From the NCBI GenBank assembly GCA_015231995.1, contig JADGAO010000220.1, positions 1-5,194 of the forward strand: a stretch of 5,194 nt of DNA, in the 5' to 3' direction. Numbering within the stretch: the first letter of the stretch is position 1; every line of letters begins with the position of its first letter. Made by a program: the position numbers and the translations under genes. The notes under the pieces were generated by a model. It was not told the DNA's origin and ran no database searches. It was given only the letters and a program-made list of their open reading frames with translations. Shown in pieces: positions 1 through 5,194 of this stretch. This DNA comes from Nitrospinota bacterium. Its GTDB lineage: Bacteria > Nitrospinota_A > UBA7883 > JACRLM01.

Positions 1-750
1 TTTTATCATTTCTCAAAAGAGGCCGGTTTTTTAGATATGGGAAAGGGGCCGGGTAAATTTATCGCCGCATGCGCCTACCCACAGCCTGACGGCAATCTAT
101 TTATGCCGGCAGGTTACTGGGATAACGGAGTATCCCCGCTGGATACAGGGAGAATAACCGAATCAATCAAATATTCGTTTTTTGATTCTGTAAACCAGGT
201 TTCCACTCCCGATAAAGACGTCTCTGAGCCGAAAATGGACAAACCGGACGCCTATAGCTGGGCCAAGGCGCCTCGTTATAACGGGAAAGTTATCGAAGTC
301 GGCGCTATAGGCAGACAGCTTATAAGCGGAGACGCCCTTATAACGGAGTTGTTTTCAAAGCATGGCTCGACCGTCTTCACAAGGGTGTTTGCGCGACTGC
401 ATGAGGCGGTCAAACTTCTGGATGCGATGGATAAATGGGCGGATGAATTAAGTTTGAATGAGAATTATTACGCGAAAAACACCATTAAAGAGAATGCGGA
501 AGGCATAGGCCTTACGGAGGCGGCCAGGGGGACGCTGGGACACTGGATAAGCGTTGAAAACAAAAGAATAACGAACTATCAGGTGATAACTCCTACCGGA
601 TGGAACGCCTCTCCGCAGGATGAGAGGGAAACTCCAGGCGCCCTGGAAAAATCCCTGATAGGTTTGCCGATAGAAGATGAGAGCAATCCGGCTGAGATTG
701 ACCATGTGATACGCTCTTATGACCCCTGCCTTGTCTGCACCGTGCATTGA
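1..750 (+). CDS. [NiFe]-hydrogenase large subunit, C-terminal part (5' end outside window); probable group 2, possibly H2-sensing
   Basis: The reading frame is open from base 1, so the ATG at 37 is internal and the gene starts upstream; 249 residues are visible. The family binds the Ni-Fe(CN)2CO site and oxidises or senses H2 together with an FeS small subunit. Family marks, in order: LFMPAGYW near visible residues 35-42; an EVGAIGR segment (usual EVGPLAR) near 95-101; TEAARGTLGHW near 173-183, containing the conserved active-site Arg; PTGWNASP near 199-206; and the terminal L2 motif DPCLVCTVH at 241-249, with C243 and C246 as nickel ligands. The stop follows H249 directly, so the peptide normally removed by the maturation protease is absent. 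That is typical of HoxC/HupV-type regulatory hydrogenases, although some other groups also lack it. The TEAARG...PTGWNASP...VCTVH pattern resembles group 2. The L1 motif and the small-subunit gene are outside the window. The kinase gene begins 24 bp downstream, suggesting one operon. Family assignment is very secure; the sensing role is inferred. Confidence 0.95.
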   Translation, partial: FYHFSKEAGFLDMGKGPGKFIAACAYPQPDGNLFMPAGYWDNGVSPLDTGRITESIKYSFFDSVNQVSTPDKDVSEPKMDKPDAYSWAKAPRYNGKVIEVGAIGRQLISGDALITELFSKHGSTVFTRVFARLHEAVKLLDAMDKWADELSLNENYYAKNTIKENAEGIGLTEAARGTLGHWISVENKRITNYQVITPTGWNASPQDERETPGALEKSLIGLPIEDESNPAEIDHVIRSYDPCLVCTVH

Positions 751-761
751 AAATATCAATA

Positions 762-774
762 AGCGGATAGGGAA
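762..774 (+). promoter_or_regulatory. Weak ribosome binding region for the hybrid kinase
   Basis: The 24-bp gap between the hydrogenase stop and the kinase ATG holds AGCGGA (762-767, 7 nt before the ATG) and TAGGGA (768-773, very close to the ATG). Neither is a strong Shine-Dalgarno at ideal spacing. The start is supported mainly because the two-CW domain begins at residue 5. The gap is too short for a convincing separate promoter. Confidence 0.4.
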
Positions 775-3501
775 ATGGGAAAAATAAACTGCTGGGAGTT
801 CAAAAAATGCGGCAGGGAGCCGGGAGGGGCAGAGTCAGTCGAGCTTGGAGTGTGTCCTGCGGCGCTTGACACGTCGTTTAACGGGTTAAATGGAGGAGAA
901 AACGCTGGCAGGATATGTTGGGCCGTAGCCGGCACTTTGTGCGGCGGAAAAGTTCAGGGAACCTTCGCCGAAAAACAGATTTCTTGCATGGTTTGCGATT
1001 TTTTAAAAACGGTTAAGGAAGAAGAAAGCCCTGCCGAGTTCAAAATGTTACCGCGCGGGCAGGTCTATATACCCCCCACATATGAAGACCTTTTGAACAA
1101 AGTCGTGGAGATGGAAGTTCAAGAAAAGGTGTTCCACTCCATCATACAGCAAGTGGAAAGCGCCTATGCCCAGCTTGCATCCGTTCAGGCGGAAATTGAA
1201 AACAAAAATATTCAACTGGAGCGTGAGGTCGCCACGCGTAAGCGCGTAGAGGCCGAATTGCAGAAGGCAAAAGAGACTGCGGATGAAGCCAACCGCGCAA
1301 AAAGCGATTTTCTGGCAAACATGAGCCATGAAATCCGCACACCGATGAACGCTATCATCGGAATGTCGCACCTGACGTTGCAGACCGATCTGAACGCCAA
1401 GCAACGCAACTACATCGAGAAAGTGGATTACGCCGCCAGGAACCTGCTGGGCATCATCAACGACATACTTGATTCCTCCAAGATTGAAGCGGGCAAAATG
1501 AGCCTTGAGAGCGCCGACTTCTATTTGGAAGACGTCATGGACCACCTGGCCGATATTTCCGTCATCAAGGCGCAGGATAAGGGGCTGGAGGTGTTGTTCG
1601 ATGTGGGCACCGATGTGCCGACATCGTTGATTGGCGATCCGCTCCGGCTGGGGCAGGTGTTGATTAATCTGGTCAACAACGCGATCAAGTTCACCGAGAA
1701 AGGCGAGATTACTATTGGCGTCCACAAGGTCTCCGACGAACCGGATACTGTGCGTTTGCGCTTCGACATTATAGATACCGGCATCGGCCTCACCAAAGAG
1801 CAACGCAACAGGCTGTTCAGCGCCTTTTCCCAGGCGGACGCTTCGACCACCCGCAAATACGGCGGCACCGGCCTGGGGCTGACTATCAGCAAGCGCCTGG
1901 TGGGAATGATGGGCGGCGACATCAGCGTGGAGAGCGAACCGGGGAAGGGTAGCACATTCCACTTCACCGCCACATTCGGTTTGCAACCCATGCAACGCCA
2001 CCTCTTTACCACTGTCGAGGAGGCGTTGGGACTGCGCATTATGGTTGTGGACGATAACACCAGCGCGCGCGAAATCATGCTGTCTATGCTTCTGTCGCTA
2101 AAGTTCGACGCGACCGCCGTCAGTAGCGGGGCGGAAGCTATCGGCGAATTGGAGCAGGCCCAGGTCGAAGGCAAACCTTATGGTTTGGCGCTGATGGACT
2201 GGATGATGCCGGGCATGGATGGCATTGAAACCATCAAACGCATCCGCGCCGACGTCAAGCTACAGCATACGCCGGCGTTCATCATGGTGACGGCTTACAA
2301 ACGGGATGAATTGATGCAGAGGGCGCATGACGTCCAAATCGAGGGTCTGCTTGTCAAACCGGTGAGCCCATCCACTTTGGTTGACAGCATACTCAACGCC
2401 TTTGGCAAGGAGGTTGTGCAACGTCCGCGCAAAGCGGAGAGGAGGGAAGACTTCATCGCCGCCGAAAAAGCCCTGCGCGGCGCGTATCTGCTATTGGTGG
2501 AAGACAACGCTGTCAATCAGGAACTGGCGCTGGAAATCCTCGTGGCCGCGGACATCCGGGTTGATGTCGCCAATAATGGACTTGAGGCTGTGGAGAAGGT
2601 GGCTCAGGCCGATTATGACGGTGTGCTGATGGATTGCCAGATGCCGGTGATGGACGGCTTCGCCGCCACCCGCAAGATCCGTAGCGATAAACGTTTCGCC
2701 CACCTTCCGATTCTGGCCATGACGGCCAACGCTATGGCGGGCGACAGAGAGAAGTGTATCGAATGCGGCATGAATGACCATATCCCAAAACCGATTGACG
2801 TCGGCCAGCTCTTCGTCACGCTGGGACGCTGGATTAAACCCAAAGCGCCCGCAGTTGAATCGAACATTGCGAAGGCGCCTAAAGACGGTGATGCGCCATA
2901 TATACCCGGCCTGGAAATAGACAAGGCGCTTCAACGAGTCGGCGGTAGCGTAAAGCTGTTATGCAAGCTGATCAACCGTTTCACCGAAACCCAGGCGAAC
3001 GTCATGACGCGCATTAAGACAGCCATCGAGAACAACGACGCCGAAACCGCCACCCGCGAAGCCCATACAGTGAAGGGACTGGCGGGCAATATTGGAGCCG
3101 TCAAAATGGCTGAGTGCGCCGTCGTGGTCGAGAGCATGTTGATTCGTGGCGAGGCCGACGCCTTGCCTCCGGCGTTGGATGCGATGGAGCAGGAGCTGAT
3201 TATCCTGCTGGAGCGGATAGGCGATGCGATGGGAAGCCCCCAGGCCACGGAAGACGCGCCGGTAACTGGCAAGCATGTGGACATGACGGTCTTGGTCTAC
3301 GAGTTGAGGCAACTTTCGGCTCTGCTGGCGGATGACGATTACAAAGCCGGCAAGCTGGTGGACGGCATTGCGGCCAGCCTCGAAGCGGTGGGCCAGGGCT
3401 CCTTGGCCAAACAGCTCAAAAAACTCATCACCAAATACGATTTTGAAGGGGCGATGGATAAGCTCAATGAAACAGCGCTGGCTTTAGGGGTCATTCTCTG
3501 A
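775..3501 (+). CDS. Two-CW domain hybrid sensor histidine kinase (HisKA-HATPase-REC-REC-HPt), cytoplasmic
   Basis: This is a 908-residue multistep phosphorelay kinase. Residues 5-80 form a Cys-rich two-CW domain: C6-W7, C12, C27, C48-W49, C56 and the C71-x-x-C74 pair. Residues ~107-175 look like a coiled coil. HisKA spans ~176-242 with phosphorylated H185 in SHEIRTP. HATPase spans ~285-403: N302 in the N box, DTGIG at 334-338, F348/F351, and GGTGLGL at 363-369. REC1 spans ~420-544 (D426, D427, acceptor D475, T506, K528). REC2 spans ~570-687 (E576, D577, acceptor D620, T650, K672). HPt spans ~711-815 with H764 in AHTVKG. Residues ~836-908 are a further helical tail. All relay residues are present, so it looks active. 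No signal peptide or membrane segment is visible, so the signal is probably intracellular. The domain order resembles BarA-type kinases, but the sensor end differs. Neighbours suggest the hydrogenase as input partner and the HD-GYP regulator as target; both links are inferred. Confidence 0.96.
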   Translation: MGKINCWEFKKCGREPGGAESVELGVCPAALDTSFNGLNGGENAGRICWAVAGTLCGGKVQGTFAEKQISCMVCDFLKTVKEEESPAEFKMLPRGQVYIPPTYEDLLNKVVEMEVQEKVFHSIIQQVESAYAQLASVQAEIENKNIQLEREVATRKRVEAELQKAKETADEANRAKSDFLANMSHEIRTPMNAIIGMSHLTLQTDLNAKQRNYIEKVDYAARNLLGIINDILDSSKIEAGKMSLESADFYLEDVMDHLADISVIKAQDKGLEVLFDVGTDVPTSLIGDPLRLGQVLINLVNNAIKFTEKGEITIGVHKVSDEPDTVRLRFDIIDTGIGLTKEQRNRLFSAFSQADASTTRKYGGTGLGLTISKRLVGMMGGDISVESEPGKGSTFHFTATFGLQPMQRHLFTTVEEALGLRIMVVDDNTSAREIMLSMLLSLKFDATAVSSGAEAIGELEQAQVEGKPYGLALMDWMMPGMDGIETIKRIRADVKLQHTPAFIMVTAYKRDELMQRAHDVQIEGLLVKPVSPSTLVDSILNAFGKEVVQRPRKAERREDFIAAEKALRGAYLLLVEDNAVNQELALEILVAADIRVDVANNGLEAVEKVAQADYDGVLMDCQMPVMDGFAATRKIRSDKRFAHLPILAMTANAMAGDREKCIECGMNDHIPKPIDVGQLFVTLGRWIKPKAPAVESNIAKAPKDGDAPYIPGLEIDKALQRVGGSVKLLCKLINRFTETQANVMTRIKTAIENNDAETATREAHTVKGLAGNIGAVKMAECAVVVESMLIRGEADALPPALDAMEQELIILLERIGDAMGSPQATEDAPVTGKHVDMTVLVYELRQLSALLADDDYKAGKLVDGIAASLEAVGQGSLAKQLKKLITKYDFEGAMDKLNETALALGVIL

Positions 3502-3531
3502 TGCGCTTCGTTTTTCGCGCCTCATGCAATG

Positions 3532-3560
3532 GTTCACCGCAGAGACGCAGAGGCGCCGAG
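3532..3560 (+). repeat. Left inverted repeat of the GxxExxY element
   Basis: It begins GTTCACCGCAGAGACGCAGA and pairs with the complement of 3945-3973, with two mismatches in 29 bases. From 3538 it reads as three near-copies of an 8-base unit: CGCAGAGA (3538-3545), CGCAGAGG (3546-3553) and CGCCGAGT (3554-3561). Confidence 0.9.
3549..3553 (+). promoter_or_regulatory. Shine-Dalgarno-like AGAGG inside the left inverted repeat
   Basis: AGAGG lies 8 nt before the ATG at 3562. This favours 3562 over the in-frame ATG at 3529, whose product would begin with the translated repeat (MVHRRDAEAPS). If real, the terminal repeat carries the ribosome binding site for its own cargo gene. Confidence 0.5.
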
Positions 3561-3561
3561 T

Positions 3562-3939
3562 ATGGAAATTAATCAAATAACAAAAAAGGTAATTGGCGTG
3601 GCAATTGAGATACATAAAATACTTGGGCCGGGCCTTTTAGAATCCGCCTATGAGGAGTGTTTGTGTTATGAATTGTCAACCGCAAGAATAAGTTTTAGGA
3701 GACAGGTTGATTTGCCAGTAAGCTATAAAGAGGTCAAGTTAGATTGTGGCTATCGCATTGATCTTCTTGTTGAAGAAGAGGTCATTATAGAACTAAAGGC
3801 AGTAGAGAAGCTTTTGCCAATTCATGAGGCTCAACTTCTCACCTATCTGAAGATGACGGATAAAAGGCTTGGCTTATTAATCAATTTTAATGTTCCTGCC
3901 CTAAGAGATGGAATCAAGCGTATTGCAAATAGGCTCTAA
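3562..3939 (+). CDS. GxxExxY family protein (PD-(D/E)xK nuclease-like fold)
   Basis: A 125-residue protein, close to the usual family length. The naming motif is G24-L-L-E27-S-A-Y30, preceded by the typical IGVAIEIHKILGPG stretch (residues 11-24). A PD-(D/E)xK-like core follows: D67 in YRIDLLV, E77-L-K79, then Q91 and Y95 in HEAQLLTYLK. The usual ending, GLLINFN followed by a short basic tail, is also present. The frame is intact with all core residues, so the protein could fold and bind a metal, but the biological role of the family is unknown to me. I chose the ATG at 3562 because family similarity starts there and AGAGG precedes it by 8 nt; an in-frame ATG at 3529 lies partly outside the element. 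Its lower GC and enclosing inverted repeats indicate origin separate from the flanking signalling genes. I infer no role in the kinase pathway. Confidence 0.88.
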   Translation: MEINQITKKVIGVAIEIHKILGPGLLESAYEECLCYELSTARISFRRQVDLPVSYKEVKLDCGYRIDLLVEEEVIIELKAVEKLLPIHEAQLLTYLKMTDKRLGLLINFNVPALRDGIKRIANRL

Positions 3940-3944
3940 GTTTT

Positions 3945-3973
3945 CTCTGCGCCTTTGCGTCTCTGCGGTGAAC
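3945..3973 (-). repeat. Right inverted repeat of the GxxExxY element
   Basis: This is the inverted partner of 3532-3560, lying 5 bp after the GxxExxY stop. On the complementary strand it also reads as three 8-base units: CGCAGAGA (3960-3967), CGCAAAGG (3952-3959) and CGCAGAGA (3944-3951). An RNA running across the element could pair the two ends into a long stem enclosing the gene. Confidence 0.9.
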
Positions 3974-3994
3974 TATTACAATTTCATGAAAAAC

Positions 3995-4000
3995 AGGAAG
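3995..4000 (+). promoter_or_regulatory. Ribosome binding site for the HD-GYP regulator
   Basis: AGGAAG sits 5 nt before the ATG at 4006. It decides the start: the frame stays open upstream to a TTG at 3955, but that codon lies inside the right inverted repeat and would add 17 residues unlike a REC domain. Confidence 0.75.
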
Positions 4001-4005
4001 AACAA

Positions 4006-5079
4006 ATGAACGAACCGCAAACCAGACAAACGATTCTGGTCGTGGACGACACGCCAGAAAATATAGACCTGCTCACCGAGGTGCTCGACCCCTATTACAA
4101 TATCAGGATAGCGATCAATGGAGAGAAGGCGCTGAAGATAGCCTTTTCCAAGACGCCTCCCGATCTTATCCTGCTCGATATTATGATGCCGGGCATGAGC
4201 GGATACGACGTATGCAAAATCCTTAAAGAGAACCCAGGCTCTCACGGTATCCCGGTGATTTTTGTCACCGCCATGAGCGAGGTGACAGACGAGAAGAAAG
4301 GGCTGGAAATAGGCGCGGTGGACTACATCACCAAGCCGATCCATCCTGCGATCGTGCTGGCAAGGGTTAAAACCCATCTTGCGCTTTACGATCAGACGCG
4401 CCACCTGGAGAGCATGGTTGAACAGCGCACCGCCGAGCTGGAAAAAGCCCGGCGGCATATTATTTGCCGTCTTGGGCGAGCATCCGAATTCAAGGACAAC
4501 GAAACCGGCAATCATGTGCTCCGCATGAGTCATTATTCCCGCCTGATCGCTCAAGCCTTCGGATTGGGTGAAGAATCGGTTGATATACTGTTTAACGCCG
4601 CGCCAATGCACGATGTCGGCAAGATAGGCATACCCGACAACATAATGCTCAAGCCCGGCAAGCTCGACGAAACCGAATGGGTGGTAATGCGCATGCACCC
4701 TGCGATGGGCGCGGAAATTATCGGGGAGCATCCGGGTATTTTGCTCCAGACAGCGCGCATCGTCTCGCTAACTCACCACGAAAAATGGGACGGCAGTGGT
4801 TACCCCAAAAAGATAAAGGGCGAGGACATCCCGCTGTCTGGCCGGATTGTGGCCATCGCCGACGTTTTCGACGCCCTGACATCAGACCGTCCTTATAAAA
4901 AGGCATGGTCTATCGAGGACGCTGTGCGTGAAATAAGCAAAAGCGCAGGTACGCATTTTGACCCTAGGCTGATCGAACATTTCAATGCGACGTTGCCTGA
5001 AATTGTGAAAATAATGGAGCAGTTCGCTGATAAACACGGAGCGATGAATGACCTGGATTTTATCAAAAGCTCCGGGTGA
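4006..5079 (+). CDS. Response regulator with HD-GYP domain, predicted cyclic-di-GMP phosphodiesterase
   Basis: A 357-residue, RpfG-like soluble protein. REC spans ~8-125: acidic pair D14/D15, phosphoacceptor D58 in LLDIMMPG, T88, and K110-P111. A helical, probably coiled-coil linker follows (~126-152). HD-GYP spans ~153-340: E166-TGN-H170, H202-D203-VGK206, H231, H257-H258-E with DGSGYP ending at P267, and D286 in IADVFDALTSDRPY. The spacing of these ligands matches, from my memory of the family, the eight metal ligands of the trinuclear-iron enzyme PmGH, so catalysis is expected: hydrolysis of cyclic-di-GMP to pGpG or GMP, lowering the second messenger. There is no DNA-binding domain. It lies downstream of a hybrid kinase ending in HPt but lacking its own output domain, so it is a natural phosphate acceptor (inferred). 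The intervening GxxExxY element may weaken co-transcription. The gene may be the last of the operon, since the rest of the window shows only repeats. Confidence 0.95.
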   Translation: MNEPQTRQTILVVDDTPENIDLLTEVLDPYYNIRIAINGEKALKIAFSKTPPDLILLDIMMPGMSGYDVCKILKENPGSHGIPVIFVTAMSEVTDEKKGLEIGAVDYITKPIHPAIVLARVKTHLALYDQTRHLESMVEQRTAELEKARRHIICRLGRASEFKDNETGNHVLRMSHYSRLIAQAFGLGEESVDILFNAAPMHDVGKIGIPDNIMLKPGKLDETEWVVMRMHPAMGAEIIGEHPGILLQTARIVSLTHHEKWDGSGYPKKIKGEDIPLSGRIVAIADVFDALTSDRPYKKAWSIEDAVREISKSAGTHFDPRLIEHFNATLPEIVKIMEQFADKHGAMNDLDFIKSSG

Positions 5080-5119
5080 ACAGAGTCCTGGACTGCGCCC
5101 CGTTCGCTGGAAGCTCACC

Positions 5120-5167
5120 TGTCATTCTGAACCCTTCGCAGACTCAGGGTAACTCTGCGAAGAATCT
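5120..5167. repeat. Dispersed intergenic repeat with internal hairpin, complete copy
   Basis: It starts TGTCATTCTGA and ends GCGAAGAATCT. Repeats with these ends, of the kind GTCATTCTGAGC...CGAAGAATCT, are common between genes in several phyla. Inside, CTTCGCAGA (5134-5142) pairs perfectly with TCTGCGAAG (5154-5162) around an 11-nt loop, and ATTCT (5124-5128) can pair with AGAAT (5161-5165) in an alternative or partly overlapping outer stem. It begins 40 bp after the HD-GYP stop codon. Confidence 0.7.
5134..5162 (+). terminator. Possible weak transcription terminator or 3'-end stabilising hairpin
   Basis: A 9-bp perfect stem with an 11-nt loop sits 55 bp past the HD-GYP stop codon. No T-run follows, so a classical intrinsic terminator is not supported. 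It could protect the mRNA end or simply be part of the dispersed repeat. Confidence 0.25.
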
Positions 5168-5173
5168 ATTGAT

Positions 5174-5194
5174 TGTCATTCTGAGCAACGCGAA
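5174..5194. repeat. Second copy of the dispersed repeat, cut by window edge
   Basis: TGTCATTCTGAGCAACGCGAA repeats the first 11 bases of the copy at 5120 exactly, after a 6-bp spacer, then diverges toward the more usual GAGC..CGCGAA form of such repeats. The remainder is outside the window. Confidence 0.65.

Larger units (their letters stand above)
3532..3973 (+). mobile_element. Putative GxxExxY-type inserted element with 29-bp terminal inverted repeats
   Basis: This 442-bp unit has near-identical inverted ends (27/29 bases match) enclosing a single small gene. Its gene is AT-richer than its surroundings: I count 72 G+C in 180 bases (40%) at 3601-3780, against about 60% at 1741-1980 in the kinase. 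GxxExxY genes flanked by GCAGAGACGCAGAGG-like repeats occur in many copies in diverse bacterial genomes, to my knowledge. It carries no recognisable transposase, so mobility would need help in trans or an unknown mechanism. I see no clear target-site duplication. Removing it would leave about 62 bp between the kinase stop and the HD-GYP start, which is consistent with insertion into an operon gap. Confidence 0.65.

Noticed and set aside
37..39. ATG as start of the hydrogenase gene
   Set aside because: The frame is open to base 1 and upstream codons fit the family; a 237-residue large subunit would lack the L1 nickel-binding half. The gene is cut by the window edge, not truncated.
1048..2001. 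317-codon open frame on the minus strand
   Set aside because: It lies wholly inside the kinase gene, antisense to conserved domains, and its product shows no recognisable motif; a GC-rich coding shadow. The same applies to the minus-strand frame at 3976-4731.
3503..3520. GCGC...GCGC hairpin after the kinase stop as terminator
   Set aside because: Only a 4-bp stem with a 10-nt loop and no following T-run.
3529..3561. Upstream in-frame ATG for the GxxExxY gene
   Set aside because: It would translate the inverted repeat and begin outside the element; the ATG at 3562 has a better ribosome site and matches the family's N-terminus. It cannot be fully excluded.
3521..3985. Target-site duplication flanking the GxxExxY element
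   Set aside because: Bases just outside the ends (CATGCAATG and TATTACAAT) do not match as an adjacent direct repeat; the shared CAAT is too short and offset.
3955..4005. TTG start giving the HD-GYP protein 17 extra residues
   Set aside because: TTG lies in the right inverted repeat; the ATG at 4006 has AGGAAG at good spacing and directly precedes the REC domain.
5084..5094. AGTCCTGGACT palindrome downstream of the HD-GYP gene
   Set aside because: Five-base arms with a single central base occur easily by chance and cannot fold into a useful hairpin; no other operator evidence.
5120..5194. Start of a CRISPR array
   Set aside because: Only 11 bases are shared exactly before divergence, the spacer is 6 bp, and the unit matches a common intergenic repeat type.

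Overview
The window reads as a stretch of a bacterial chromosome carrying the end of a signalling operon, with every gene on the + strand. The organism is probably a Gram-negative anaerobe or facultative anaerobe with hydrogen metabolism. I infer this from a [NiFe]-hydrogenase gene, a Cys-rich two-CW sensor kinase, a GxxExxY element and a dispersed GTCATTCTGA-type repeat. This combination is familiar from Nitrospirota, Desulfobacterota and similar genomes, but the sequence alone does not fix the phylum.

Layout: (1) 1-750 is the C-terminal part of a [NiFe]-hydrogenase large subunit, cut by the window edge. It ends exactly at the His of the DPCxxCxxH nickel motif, with no maturation peptide. 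(2) After 24 bp, 775-3501 encodes a soluble 908-residue hybrid histidine kinase: two-CW Cys-rich domain, coiled coil, HisKA, HATPase, REC, REC, HPt and a helical tail. (3) 3532-3973 is a 442-bp element bounded by 29-bp inverted repeats (27/29 matching) that carries one AT-richer gene for a GxxExxY / PD-(D/E)xK-like protein. (4) 4006-5079 encodes a REC-HD-GYP response regulator, a predicted cyclic-di-GMP phosphodiesterase with all expected metal ligands. (5) 5080-5194 holds no gene but contains one complete and one cut copy of a hairpin-forming dispersed repeat.

Working model (inference): the hydrogenase lacks the cleaved C-terminal peptide, as in sensory HoxC/HupV-type enzymes, and is followed directly by a cytoplasmic kinase with a seven-Cys N-terminal domain. 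Together they could form an H2/redox sensor. Phosphate would move H185 -> REC -> HPt H764 -> D58 of the HD-GYP regulator, so that hydrogen or redox state adjusts cyclic-di-GMP. The GxxExxY element looks like a later insertion in the kinase/HD-GYP gap. Without it the two genes would lie about 62 bp apart.
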